DNA of 64,000 nucleotides from Streptomyces sp. NBC_00250 (GCF_036192275.1 NZ_CP108088.1:4465501-4529500); one strand, 5' to 3'; counted from the stretch's first letter, positions 7,290 through 16,304 are shown. Numbers and translations: made by a program. The notes: generated by a model from the letters alone, not told the origin.

Positions 7290-9407
7290 CTACTCGTTCG
7301 TGTATTCCTCCACAACGGTGGCTCCGAGCTCGCGCACGATCAGGTCGTGACCGGAGAGGGCGGAGTCGACGAGGTCCGGATCGTCTTCCTCGGGCACGTC
7401 GTCCTCGGGCGCCACGGGCTGCGGCGCGGGCGGCGTGTACGCGGGCGCGGGGGCCTGCGCCGGGGCGGACGCCTGCGGGAACGCGGGAGCGGCCTGCGCC
7501 TGCGGCTGTACGGGGGCGGGCGGCGGGGCCTGCTGGAAGGCCGGCGCGGGGGCGGGGGCCTGGGGGCGGCCGAAGCCTCCGGTCCCGCCCGACCCGCCGA
7601 AGCCGGTGGCGGCGGGCGGCGGCGAGGCACCGCCCGAGGGGTCGATGATCGCCTCGACCTTCCAGTTCACGTTGAACTGCTCGGCGAGAGCCTGCTTCAG
7701 GACGTCCTCGCTGCCGCTGCTCGCGAAGTTGTCGCGGGCACCGGCGTTGAGGAAGCCGAGCTGGAGGGTGGTGCCGTCGAAGCCCGCGACCTGCGCGTTC
7801 TGGCTGAGCAGGATCCAGGTGAAACGTCGCCGGTTCTTCACGGCGTCGAGGATCTGCGGCCAGAGGTTGCGCACCTGGGCGGTGTCCCCGCCGCCGCCCG
7901 AGGCGGCGGGGGCGGGCGCGGGGGCCTGCGGCGCGGGCTGTGCGTGCACGGGAGCGGGGGCGGCCTGAGCCGGGGCCGCGGGGGCGGACGCGCCGGGCCA
8001 GGCGCCGGGGGCGCCACCGCCCGGGGCGGCGGCGCCGGGCCAGGCACCGGGACGGGGCGCGGCGGGCTGTGCCTGGACGGGTTCGGGGACCGGTGCCGGT
8101 GCGGCCTGCGGCGGAGCCTGGACGGGCATGGGGGCAGGCGCGGGCGCCGGCGGGGGCGGGGCCATCGGGGTGTGGGCGTCGGGACCGGGGACGTACCCCA
8201 TGGCGGTCGCGGGAGGTCCGGGCGTGAAGACGGGCGCGGGCGCGGCGGCCGCACCGCGCTCCAGCCGGTCGAGGCGCGCCTGGACGGACCGCTCGTCGTC
8301 GAAGGCGGCGGGCAGCAGCACGCGCGCGCAGATCAGCTCCAGCTGCAGCCGGGGCGAGGTGGCGCCGCGCATCTCGGTGAGTCCGGTGTTCACCAGGTCG
8401 GCGGCCCGGCTGAGCTCGGCGGCACCGAACACGGACGCCTGCGCCTGCATGCGCTCGATCACGTCGACCGGGGCGTCGATGAGCCCCTTCTCGGCGGCGT
8501 CCGGCACGGCGGCCAGGATCACCAGGTCACGCAGCCTCTCAAGGAGGTCGGCGACGAACCTGCGCGGGTCGTTGCCGCCCTCGATGACCGTGTCGACGAC
8601 CTCGAACGCCGCGGCGCCATCACCGGCGGCGAAGGCCTCCACGACCGCGTCGAGCAGCGACCCGTCCGTGTAGCCCAGCAGGGAGGTGGCCATGGCGTAC
8701 GTCACGCCGTCGTCGGCGGCTCCGGCGAGCAGCTGGTCCATGACGGACATCGAGTCACGCACGGAACCGGCACCGGCGCGCACGACGAGCGGCAGCACGC
8801 CGTCCGCGACGGGGATGCCCTCGCGCCCGCAGACCTCGCCCAGGTACTCCCGCAGGGTGCCGGGGGGCACGAGCCGGAAGGGGTAGTGGTGCGTACGCGA
8901 CCGGATCGTCCCGATGACCTTCTCGGGCTCGGTCGTGGCGAAGATGAACTTGAGGTGCTCCGGCGGCTCCTCGACCACCTTCAGGAGGGCGTTGAAGCCC
9001 GCCGAGGTGACCATGTGGGCCTCGTCGATGATGTAGATCTTGTACCGACTGGAGGCGGGCCCGAAGAAGGCCTTCTCCCGCAGGTCACGGGCGTCGTCCA
9101 CACCACCGTGCGAGGCGGCGTCGATCTCGATGACGTCGATCGACCCCGGCCCGTTCCGCGCGAGGTCACGGCAGGACTGGCACTCCCCGCAGGGCGTCGG
9201 CGTGGGCCCCTGCTCGCAGTTCAGACACCGCGCGAGAATGCGCGCACTGGTCGTCTTGCCACAGCCACGGGGCCCGCTGAACAGGTACGCGTGATTGACC
9301 CGGTTGTTCCGCAGGGCCTGCTGCAACGGGTCGGTGACATGCTCCTGCCCGATGACCTCGGCGAAGGACTCGGGGCGATAGCGGCGGTAGAGCGCGAGAG
9401 ACGACAC
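7290..9407 (-). CDS. dnaX: DNA polymerase III subunit gamma/tau
   Basis: The 705-aa clamp-loader ATPase has an N-terminal L-A-L-Y-R-R-Y-R-P signature, a Walker A loop G-P-R-G-C-G-K-T-T (45-53), a zinc-knuckle with Cys64/73/76/79, and a D-E-A-H Walker B/DEAH box. A proline/alanine-rich linker of about 200 residues precedes the conserved tau C-terminal domain (W-P-Q-I-L-D-A-V-K-N). The long Pro/Ala linker is normal in streptomycetes. The GTG at 9407 matches the family start. No Shine-Dalgarno is visible, and TATAAC lies 9 bp upstream, so a leaderless message is possible. Confidence 0.96.
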   Translation of the reverse strand: MSSLALYRRYRPESFAEVIGQEHVTDPLQQALRNNRVNHAYLFSGPRGCGKTTSARILARCLNCEQGPTPTPCGECQSCRDLARNGPGSIDVIEIDAASHGGVDDARDLREKAFFGPASSRYKIYIIDEAHMVTSAGFNALLKVVEEPPEHLKFIFATTEPEKVIGTIRSRTHHYPFRLVPPGTLREYLGEVCGREGIPVADGVLPLVVRAGAGSVRDSMSVMDQLLAGAADDGVTYAMATSLLGYTDGSLLDAVVEAFAAGDGAAAFEVVDTVIEGGNDPRRFVADLLERLRDLVILAAVPDAAEKGLIDAPVDVIERMQAQASVFGAAELSRAADLVNTGLTEMRGATSPRLQLELICARVLLPAAFDDERSVQARLDRLERGAAAAPAPVFTPGPPATAMGYVPGPDAHTPMAPPPPAPAPAPMPVQAPPQAAPAPVPEPVQAQPAAPRPGAWPGAAAPGGGAPGAWPGASAPAAPAQAAPAPVHAQPAPQAPAPAPAASGGGGDTAQVRNLWPQILDAVKNRRRFTWILLSQNAQVAGFDGTTLQLGFLNAGARDNFASSGSEDVLKQALAEQFNVNWKVEAIIDPSGGASPPPAATGFGGSGGTGGFGRPQAPAPAPAFQQAPPPAPVQPQAQAAPAFPQASAPAQAPAPAYTPPAPQPVAPEDDVPEEDDPDLVDSALSGHDLIVRELGATVVEEYTNE

Positions 9408-9473
9408 ATGTACGAGGTTATAGGCGCCCACCGACAACCCGGGAAAAACCGCCGCGGCTCCACCCGGACCCCG

Positions 9474-9569
9474 CCCCTCACAGACAGGGAGCCGCCCACG
9501 TACGCCGCCCTCCCAGACAGCGGGAGGCCGCCCTCGTAAGCCGCCCTCGCAGACAGCGGGAGCCGCCCC
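9474..9569. repeat. Three tandem 34-36-bp units upstream of dnaX
   Basis: Three imperfect copies share CCCTC-N-CAGACAG-C-GGGAG followed by CCGCCC, starting near 9474, 9508 and 9544. Each can form a small CTCCC/GGGAG hairpin. They lie between the SRP RNA gene and the dnaX start. Confidence 0.7.
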
Positions 9570-9618
9570 GGCACGACGCCCCCACAGCCCCCGGATCCAC
9601 TCCCCGCACGGGAACGCA

Positions 9619-9713
9619 AGCGCCCCCCACGCACCTGCCAGAGCCGACCTACCCTTGCTGCCTTCCGGCCCTGGGGGAGTTCAGTCAGATAGCACCGCGT
9701 GAGGGGCTCCGCC
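9619..9713 (-). ncRNA. ffs: Small bacterial signal recognition particle RNA (4.5S type)
   Basis: On the minus strand the universally conserved SRP domain IV core is present (CCAGGGCCGGAAGGCAGCA, about 9656-9674), including the GGAA tetraloop and the asymmetric bulge. The terminal helix pairs GCCCCTCACGC with GCGTGGGGGGC. The product binds Ffh for co-translational membrane targeting. Its position next to dnaX and tRNA-Ser is the usual one in Streptomyces. The exact 5' and 3' ends are estimated from the closing helix. Confidence 0.93.
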
Positions 9714-9828
9714 CAGAGTACCCGATCGCAGACCCCCCAAGGCCCCACGCCCCCTCCCGGACCCCCTCACCACCCCCCACCAGGATCGAGTTCGCGAGCA
9801 CCCTCTCCGGTCATGTAATGTTCGCCGC

Positions 9829-9916
9829 GGAGGATTCGCCTAGAGGCCTAGGGCGCACGCTTGGAAAGCGTGTTGGGGGCAACCCCTCACGAGTTCGAAT
9901 CTCGTATCCTCCGCCA
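9829..9916 (+). tRNA. tRNA-Ser (anticodon GGA), CCA encoded; integration target
   Basis: This 88-nt class II tRNA has acceptor stem GGAGGAT (9829-9835) with ATCCTCC (9906-9912), discriminator G9913 and an encoded CCA. The anticodon loop TTGGAAA contains GGA, and there is a long variable arm. The 3' 56 bp, from the anticodon loop to the CCA, are repeated exactly at 42779-42834, showing that this gene is the attachment site of the integrated element. The gene remains intact because the element supplies the same 3' end. Confidence 0.96.
9861..9916 (+). repeat. attL core (56-bp direct repeat, tRNA-Ser 3' half)
   Basis: This is identical over 56 bp to 42779-42834. The identity begins in the anticodon loop and ends with CCA, the classical core used by tyrosine recombinases integrating into tRNA genes. 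Confidence 0.95.
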
Positions 9917-9935
9917 GTGCCTCACCGGGCACGAT

Positions 9936-9973
9936 GTCGAAGGGCCCCACCGTTCGCGGTGGGGCCCTTCGAC
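9936..9973 (+). terminator. Terminator after tRNA-Ser at attL
   Basis: A GTCGAAGGGCCCCACCG stem with loop TTCG and its complement ends at 9973. A near-copy follows the attR core at 42854-42893. Confidence 0.85.
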
Positions 9974-9979
9974 GTGCGT

Positions 9980-10000
9980 GGTCTCAGTTTTGGTCTCAGT
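9980..10000. repeat. GGTCTCAGT direct repeats near attL (possible recombinase arm sites)
   Basis: GGTCTCAGT-TTT-GGTCTCAGT starts 64 bp inside the attL core. A similar pair lies at 42664-42684, inside attR and in the same orientation. They could be arm-type integrase/excisionase sites or remnants of older integrase 3' ends. Confidence 0.4.
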
Positions 10001-10343
10001 TGCGCAGGACGGACGGCCCTGAACCTCTGCGGGCAGACTCCAGCGCCGGTCCCTTCTCAAGGATCGGGGCATCGAGTGAGAGCCCGGACCTCCTCCGCGC
10101 CTCGTCCTGCTCTTCCCGCGCTCGACGCTCAGCGTGGACGTTGCTCCATGGAGCCCCGCCGCCGCGCATGTGCGCTCCTCCCCACCCACTGGCCCACCTT
10201 TGCCGCTGGCCTCCGTCGACCTGAACCAGCCAGTAGAAGCGCTGACCACGCCCCACTGCCGGAGGGACAAAATAGGATGCCCAGCGGAAACGCCACGGCT
10301 TCCAGACCGCCACCTTCTTGACGAGCAAGGACACCCTCATCTG
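10001..10343. other. Gap between attL and hsdM, no supported gene
   Basis: About 340 bp without a convincing coding region on either strand. The open frames here have no ribosome site or recognisable product. The hsdM promoter should lie in this stretch, but I cannot place it. Confidence 0.4.
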
Positions 10344-11897
10344 ATGGCAGTGACCCAGCAGGAGATCGAGAACCGGTTGTGGGACGCCGCCGACGAGCTG
10401 CGCGTGGCGATGCCCGAAGCGCAGTACTCCTCGGTCGTCTTCCCGCTGATGTTCTGGAAGTACCTGTCGGACACCTGGGAGCACAACCACCAGGAGTTCC
10501 TGGCCCAGTACGAGGGCCTGGACGGCCTCTCCCCCGAGGAAGCCCGCGAGATCGAGTACCGCGACCACCAGTCGTTCGAGATTCCGTTCATCCACGCTGG
10601 CACCGTCCAGGAGCGCCGCGCTTCTTGGTCGTCCATCCTCGCTACCGTCGCCCAGCACGGCCTTGGGCAGCGGGTTCGTGCATCCCTCCAGGCCATCGAA
10701 TCGGCCAACCCTGACAAGTTCTCCCGTCTGTTCGGGTCCATGACCTGGACCCAGGAAGCGGTGCTGCCGGCGGAAGTGCTGGCGTCGGTCATGCGGGCGA
10801 TGGACCGCACCCCGAAAATGCACGAGGGCAACATGTCCCACGACGTGCTCGGTGGAGCGTACGAGTACCTGCTCAAGCGCTTCTCCGACGGGTCAGGCAC
10901 CCGCGCCGGCCAGTTCTTCACCCCGCGTGAGGTCGTCGAACTGATCATCGAGCTGCTGGACCCCAAGAACCACGAGTCGGTGTACGACCCGACCTGCGGG
11001 TCTGGTGGCATGCTCATTGCCGCCGCGAGCCTCCTGAAGGCCCACGGCGGGCGGGGGTACACACTCAGCCTGAACGGGCAAGAAGCGGTAACGGATACCG
11101 CAGGTGTGGCCCGCATGAACCTCTTCATGCACAACCTGACCGAGTTCAAGGTCGAGGTCGGCGACACCTTGAGGGACCCGCGCTTCAAGAAGCCGGACGG
11201 GTCCGTCAAGCAATTCGACGTGATTGTCGCCAATCCGCCCTACAGCATGAAGTGGAAGCCCTGGGCCAACGACCCGCGCGCCATCGGAGGGGTCGCCCCA
11301 CAGTCGTCGGCGGACTGGGCATTCGTGCAGCACATGATCGCCAGCATGGATCCGAAGAAGGGCCGCGCCGGCGTCGTCCTGCCGCACGGCGTCCTCTTCC
11401 GAGGCGGCCAGGAATCAGCCATCCGCAAGCGTGTCCTGGACGACGACCTGCTTGAAGCCGTGATCGGGCTACCTGCGAACCTCTTTTACAGCACATCGAT
11501 TCCGACCTGCATCCTCGTCTTCCGTGCCCCCGGCACCAAGGCCTCGAAGCGAGAAGACGGCGTGCTGTTCATCGACGCTTCCACACGGTTCACCAAAGCC
11601 AAGAACCGCAGCATCCTCACTGGCGCAGACATCGCCGACGTCGTGACTGCCTACCATTCGGGCTCCGACGGTGATGGAGAGGCCGGCCTCTCTGCGCGGT
11701 TTGTCCCCAGCACAGAGATCGTGGCGAACGGGTACGACCTCAACATCGGCCGTTACATCAAGCAGGCCGCCGCCGAGCAGGAGGACCTCGGCACCCTCAT
11801 CGACGCCTACAACATCGCCCGGGCTGAGCGCCAGAAGGCCGAGCAGCGCATGCTAGCGGTCCTCTCTGCCGCAGGGATCGAGGGCTTCGATGAGTGA
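10344..11897 (+). CDS. hsdM: Type I restriction-modification methyltransferase subunit
   Basis: The 517-aa N6-adenine methyltransferase subunit of a type I RM complex has an N-terminal four-helix domain (L-W-D-A-A-D-E-L-R). Its AdoMet-binding motif I is Y-D-P-T-C-G-S-G-G-M-L and its catalytic motif IV is N-P-P-Y-S. The ATG at 10344 starts at the conserved A-V-T-Q-Q-E-I segment; the frame is open further upstream without similarity. It overlaps hsdS by 8 bp and forms an M-S-R operon with it and hsdR. It would methylate host DNA at the site set by HsdS. Confidence 0.95.
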   Translation: MAVTQQEIENRLWDAADELRVAMPEAQYSSVVFPLMFWKYLSDTWEHNHQEFLAQYEGLDGLSPEEAREIEYRDHQSFEIPFIHAGTVQERRASWSSILATVAQHGLGQRVRASLQAIESANPDKFSRLFGSMTWTQEAVLPAEVLASVMRAMDRTPKMHEGNMSHDVLGGAYEYLLKRFSDGSGTRAGQFFTPREVVELIIELLDPKNHESVYDPTCGSGGMLIAAASLLKAHGGRGYTLSLNGQEAVTDTAGVARMNLFMHNLTEFKVEVGDTLRDPRFKKPDGSVKQFDVIVANPPYSMKWKPWANDPRAIGGVAPQSSADWAFVQHMIASMDPKKGRAGVVLPHGVLFRGGQESAIRKRVLDDDLLEAVIGLPANLFYSTSIPTCILVFRAPGTKASKREDGVLFIDASTRFTKAKNRSILTGADIADVVTAYHSGSDGDGEAGLSARFVPSTEIVANGYDLNIGRYIKQAAAEQEDLGTLIDAYNIARAERQKAEQRMLAVLSAAGIEGFDE

Positions 11898-11988
11898 CTG
11901 GCAGCAGATCAGCCTCGGTGACCTGGAGACTCCTGTGCGTCGCAAGGCAGCCGTTCCGCCGCAGGGATCGAGGGCTTCGATGAGTGAC
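11868..11988. repeat. 31-bp direct repeat at the hsdM/hsdS junction (90-bp period)
   Basis: The 31 bp at 11868-11898 (end of hsdM plus start of hsdS) recur exactly at 11958-11988. The 90-bp offset is in frame, so the second copy provides an alternative internal start (ATG at 11980) followed by M-S-D-S-Y-A-L-R-R-L-G. It looks like a recombination scar from replacement of hsdS sequence. Confidence 0.9.
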
Positions 11989-13179
11989 AGCTACGCACTG
12001 CGTCGGCTCGGAGAAGTAATGCGCCTCGATATTCAGCGCACCCCGATGAATCCTGCAACCACCTATCGTCTGGCCGGGGTCCTGAACGCAGGAAAGGGGC
12101 TTGTCGCTAAAGGCGAATTCGACGGCGGAGACACAGCGTACGCGGCAATGAACGTACTGCGCGCCGACCAGGTCGTAATGCGCAAATTGACCGCATGGGA
12201 AGGCCCGATCACCGTAGTGCCTACCGAGTTCGACGGATTCGTCGTCAGTAACGAGTTCCCGACGTTCACGCTCGGCCCAGAGCTGATGCCCGAATGGATT
12301 AGGCACGTCTGTCGTTCACCGCGCCTGTGGACGGAGATGAAGAATCGGGTGAGCGGGACAGTCCAACGGCGCAAGCGTCTCAACCCAGAGCAACTCTTGC
12401 AGATCCAACTTCCGATCCCGCCCCGCGAGGTACAGACACGGATCGTCGAGCTGCTCGACGCAGTTGATGACCAGATCACCGCGCTCGACACCGAGGCAGA
12501 CGTGCTCGATAAGCTTTGGTGGGCGCTGGGACGGGAGATGGTAGCAGCGGTTACCGACAAGGCGACGGTCCCGTTGGCGTCGTTCTGCGACATCTCCGGA
12601 GGGCTCACCAAGAACAAGAAGGACCTTGAGCAGCCAGACCTTGTGGAGGTGCCATACCTGCGGGTGGCGAATGTCCACCGGCATCATCTGGATTTGTCTG
12701 AGGTGGCGAGAATCCAGACCACCCAGGCCAAGGCAGACAAGCTCCGACTGTATGCCGGCGACATTCTGATGAACGAGGGCGGCGACAAGGACAAACTCGG
12801 TCGGGGGCACGTCTGGGAGGACCAGATTCCCGACTGCATCCACCAGAACCACGTCTTCAGGGTCCGGGTCACCAATCGGCACTTCGACCCATATTTCGTG
12901 TCTGCCTGGGGTAATACCTTCGGTCGGGAGTGGTTCGAGACATTCGGCACCCAGACGACAGGGATCGCCTCCATCAACCGCGCGACCCTCAGCAGATTCC
13001 CCGTCCCGGACATCCCATTGTCCGTCCAGCAGGATTGGGCGGGGCGTCTCGGGGCCATCGTAGAGACCATGGACTCCCTCCGTATCCAGGCGAGCGGTCT
13101 CCGAGCGACCCGCGCAAGCCTAGCGGCGGGGCTACTGGACTGCGCGATCGACATCAAGTCTGCCGAGTTGGAGGTCTGA
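11890..13179 (+). CDS. hsdS: Type I restriction-modification specificity subunit
   Basis: The 429-aa protein has two target-recognition regions. Each ends in a conserved helical spacer beginning I-P-P-R-E-V-Q-T-R-I-V-E-L-L-D (about residue 177) and I-P-L-S-V-Q-Q-D-W-A (about 376), the normal HsdS layout. The first start, ATG at 11890, overlaps hsdM. A second ATG at 11980 lies in a duplicated copy of the same junction, and the first 30 residues appear to be a relic of an older hsdS N-terminus. The protein starting at 11980 (399 aa) may be the functional form. Confidence 0.92.
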   Translation: MSDWQQISLGDLETPVRRKAAVPPQGSRASMSDSYALRRLGEVMRLDIQRTPMNPATTYRLAGVLNAGKGLVAKGEFDGGDTAYAAMNVLRADQVVMRKLTAWEGPITVVPTEFDGFVVSNEFPTFTLGPELMPEWIRHVCRSPRLWTEMKNRVSGTVQRRKRLNPEQLLQIQLPIPPREVQTRIVELLDAVDDQITALDTEADVLDKLWWALGREMVAAVTDKATVPLASFCDISGGLTKNKKDLEQPDLVEVPYLRVANVHRHHLDLSEVARIQTTQAKADKLRLYAGDILMNEGGDKDKLGRGHVWEDQIPDCIHQNHVFRVRVTNRHFDPYFVSAWGNTFGREWFETFGTQTTGIASINRATLSRFPVPDIPLSVQQDWAGRLGAIVETMDSLRIQASGLRATRASLAAGLLDCAIDIKSAELEV

Positions 13180-13182
13180 GCC

Positions 13183-16100
13183 GTGACGAAGGGCATTCGG
13201 GAGCGCGAGTTTCAGAACTTGATGATCCAGTGGTCCCTCCCGATGGGATGGGGCTTCACAGCGGGCAGGTCGCTGCCGCGGGAGACGACGCAAACGGTGC
13301 TCGCCGGCCAGCTGCGTGACGCCATCGTCCAGCTCAACCCTGGGGTGATCGACGGGTTCGACGTGGACGCCGTAGTCGAGGAGATCATCGCGACGGTCAA
13401 CGCCGTCGACGGCGGGCTGGTGCGGGCCAACGAGCAGGTGCTGAAACTGCTGCGCGGACACAAGGAGTTCCGGGACGCTGACGGCGTGTGGCACACCCTG
13501 AAGGTCATCGATTTAGAGCACCCGACCGCCAACACGCTAGTCGTGTCGGACGAGGTGACCATAACCGTCCCCGGCAAGACCCCTCGGCGATTCGACCTCG
13601 TCTACTGGGTCAACGGCCTGCCCCTGGTAGTAGTCGAGGTTAAATCACCGACCGCGAAGTCCGGGTGGGCCGACGCCGCGCGCGAGATCAACGACGTGTA
13701 CGCCACCGAGTACCCGTGGTTCTTCACCCCCAACGTCTTCGCCATCGCCTCCGATGGGCTGAAGCTGCGGTTCGGTGCCGCTGGTGCGCCCCTGAACCTG
13801 TGGCAGCCGTTCCGATCCACTGACGACGACGAGAACCTGTCCGGGCAGGCCGACGTGCAGCGCTCCGTCGAGCTGCTGCTCAACCCGGCCACGGTCCTGG
13901 ACATGCTCGAAAACTTCGTCCTCTTCGACACCTCTGGGGGCGGGGCGGACAAGAAGTACCTGCCCCGTTACCCACAGATGGAGGCCGCCCACCTGATCCA
14001 CAGGCGGGTCCTGGCCGACGGCAAGAAGGGTCTGGTCTGGCACCACCAAGGCAGCGGGAAGACGCTGTTGATGGTGTTCGCTGCTTCGCTGCTGCTGGCT
14101 GACACCCGTACCGAGTCGCCCACGATCATCTTGCTCTCGGACCGAACCCAGCTCGTGCGGCAAACATCCGGGGTATTCACCTCCGCGATGGGCAACGCGT
14201 ACTTCCACCAGCCCTCCACCAGCAAGGAGTTGCGTTCCCTGCTGGCTGACGATGTGCGCGGCGTCATCTCCACGACTGTCCACAAGTTCGCCGACGCCGG
14301 CAAGAACCTGTCGACCCGTCGCAACATCATCGTGCTGGTCGACGAGGCACACCGCACCCAGTCATCCGAGGAAGAGTCCCTGGCGGGGCAGATGCGCGCA
14401 GCATTGCCGCACGCGAAGTTCTTCGGCATGACCGGCACACCCGTCAGGAACCTCGCCACCAACACCTTCGCCCTCTTCGGCGAGGAGAGCGACCCGAACA
14501 GGGTGCTGCACCGGTATTCGGTGTCCCGGTCTCTGCAGGACGAGGCAACCGTTCCAGTCATGCTGGACCCGCACCCGGTCACCTTCGAGATGAACGACCG
14601 TGCTCTACAGGCCGAGTTCGACCAGTTCGCCGACGAATTCGACCTCGACGACCCCGACCGTGAAACCTTGTCCCGCAAGTTCGGGCGCCTCACCTCGGTG
14701 TTTGCCAACCCCGAACGCATCCACACGGTCTGCCAGGACATCGTGGATCACTACCTGGCCGGCACCTATCGCAACGGCCTCAAGGCGCAGGTCGTCGCCT
14801 ACAACCGTGAGCTGGCCGTGGCATACACGGACAAGATCAACGAGCTGCTGGCCGGCTTCGAGGCGTCGCAGGTACTCGCCGAGGTCGGCAAGCACGATCG
14901 GATCACCGCAGAGGTGAATATCCACGTCTCGGACGCCAAGACCGAGGAAGCGGCCATGCGGCCCTACCGGCTCTCCGAGGTCGACGAGGAGGACCAGAAG
15001 CGGCGATTCCTCACCCCCGATGACCCACTGTGCTTCCTGGTCGTGACGGCCAAGCTGATGACTGGGTTTGATGCCCCCAACGAGGGCGTCCTCTACCTGG
15101 ACAAGCCAATGAAGGCTCACAACCTGTTCCAGACGATCACCCGCCCGAACCGCACTTGGGTGTCCCCGGCCGGATTCGTGAAGACCACCGGCGTGGTCGT
15201 GGACTACATCAGCCTGGCCGAAGAGGTCCAGCGTGCGGTCGTCGACCCTACCTCGGAGGGGTCCGCCGGCAAGGGCGGTGGGTTCGTAACCGACCTGACC
15301 GACCTCGTCGCCGAGTTCCGCACCACCTTCGCCCGCATCGAAGACCTCCTCGCAGACGTGGACGGCCTCGACCTCACAGCCCACGGATACGAGTCCGTAC
15401 GTTGCATCAACGGCTTCCTGGACGCCAACCCTGACGCCGCCGAGGTCTTCAGCAAGAACTACCGGCTTCTGGCCCGCCTGTACCCACTCATCAACACAGA
15501 CAAGCGGGTCGCCAAGTACCAGGACGGCTTCGGGCTCTTCGGGTCTGCGTACACGACCCTGTTCAAGAAGTCTTCTGACGAGGAAAGGAAGGAGCGACTG
15601 GGCGAGCTGGGGCCGATGGTCCTGGAGATAATCAACGCCCACGTCCACTCCTTCTCGGTGGCCGCCTCCCAGGAAGAAGCCCTCGTCCTGGACGCTCAGG
15701 GCATCACCATCCTCAAGGAGCTGCTGTCCCTCGTCCGTCCCAAGCCCGACGAGGACGACAGCGAGGACAAAAGGCCGCCGTCTGCGGCGGAGATCCTGGA
15801 CCACATCAAGGCTGCCCTCGAGAAAGGCATCGAACCGGGGTCCGCGAAGTACACCGCCCTGGCAGAGCGGATCAGGCAGCTGCGGGATCGGATCATCCAG
15901 AACGCCCAGGACGCCCTGGAGTTTCTGGCCGAAGCACTTCGGGTCGCCCGTGCCATCGTGAACGCCGAGAAGCACCCCGACGAAGCCGTCGTACTGGACG
16001 ACGACCATGTGGGTGTCCTGTCGCGGATCATCCACGACCACGCGCCACCCGGCCTCACCGTCACCGAGCAGAACCTGGCCGAAGAGATCGACCAGGTAGT

Positions 16101-16260
16101 CAAGCGCACCCTCGCCCAGTCATGGGACAACGCTGAGGCCCGCAACCGCGGTGTCCGCCGTGGCACCGCCGCAGTCTTCCGCCGGTACATGTTGAAGCCG
16201 GTGGGAGAGCCCTACGGCTCCACCGTGGCCTACGTCGAAGCCCACTATCTCGTCGACTGA
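13183..16260 (+). CDS. hsdR: Type I restriction-modification endonuclease/translocase subunit
   Basis: The 1025-aa motor-nuclease starts at GTG, 3 bp after hsdS. The N-terminal nuclease has the E-V-K of a PD-(D/E)xK site (L-V-V-V-E-V-K-S). The SF2 translocase has Walker A H-H-Q-G-S-G-K-T, the box V-D-E-A-H-R and motif III M-T-G-T-P. The helical C-terminal domain is complete. Leu111 is encoded by TTA (13513-13515), the rare codon read by the developmentally controlled bldA tRNA in Streptomyces. hsdM and hsdS show no in-frame TTA, so restriction but not modification may lag in young mycelium. Confidence 0.95.
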   Translation: MTKGIREREFQNLMIQWSLPMGWGFTAGRSLPRETTQTVLAGQLRDAIVQLNPGVIDGFDVDAVVEEIIATVNAVDGGLVRANEQVLKLLRGHKEFRDADGVWHTLKVIDLEHPTANTLVVSDEVTITVPGKTPRRFDLVYWVNGLPLVVVEVKSPTAKSGWADAAREINDVYATEYPWFFTPNVFAIASDGLKLRFGAAGAPLNLWQPFRSTDDDENLSGQADVQRSVELLLNPATVLDMLENFVLFDTSGGGADKKYLPRYPQMEAAHLIHRRVLADGKKGLVWHHQGSGKTLLMVFAASLLLADTRTESPTIILLSDRTQLVRQTSGVFTSAMGNAYFHQPSTSKELRSLLADDVRGVISTTVHKFADAGKNLSTRRNIIVLVDEAHRTQSSEEESLAGQMRAALPHAKFFGMTGTPVRNLATNTFALFGEESDPNRVLHRYSVSRSLQDEATVPVMLDPHPVTFEMNDRALQAEFDQFADEFDLDDPDRETLSRKFGRLTSVFANPERIHTVCQDIVDHYLAGTYRNGLKAQVVAYNRELAVAYTDKINELLAGFEASQVLAEVGKHDRITAEVNIHVSDAKTEEAAMRPYRLSEVDEEDQKRRFLTPDDPLCFLVVTAKLMTGFDAPNEGVLYLDKPMKAHNLFQTITRPNRTWVSPAGFVKTTGVVVDYISLAEEVQRAVVDPTSEGSAGKGGGFVTDLTDLVAEFRTTFARIEDLLADVDGLDLTAHGYESVRCINGFLDANPDAAEVFSKNYRLLARLYPLINTDKRVAKYQDGFGLFGSAYTTLFKKSSDEERKERLGELGPMVLEIINAHVHSFSVAASQEEALVLDAQGITILKELLSLVRPKPDEDDSEDKRPPSAAEILDHIKAALEKGIEPGSAKYTALAERIRQLRDRIIQNAQDALEFLAEALRVARAIVNAEKHPDEAVVLDDDHVGVLSRIIHDHAPPGLTVTEQNLAEEIDQVVKRTLAQSWDNAEARNRGVRRGTAAVFRRYMLKPVGEPYGSTVAYVEAHYLVD

Positions 16261-16270
16261 TGTACGCACT

Positions 16271-16304
16271 GAGGCCCGGCAACCTGTGGCGGTTGCCGGG
16301 CCTC
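16271..16304. terminator. Bidirectional terminator between hsdR and int
   Basis: GAGGCCCGGCAACC (16271-16284) pairs perfectly with GGTTGCCGGGCCTC (16291-16304), 10 bp past the hsdR stop and ahead of the convergent integrase stop. Confidence 0.85.

Noticed and set aside
9887..10270. Minus-strand ORF at attL
   Set aside because: It reads through the tRNA and terminator hairpin. It could be an integrase 3' relic, but there is no homology or start.
9996..10841. Minus-strand ORF opposite hsdM
   Set aside because: Shadow of the well-supported hsdM gene.
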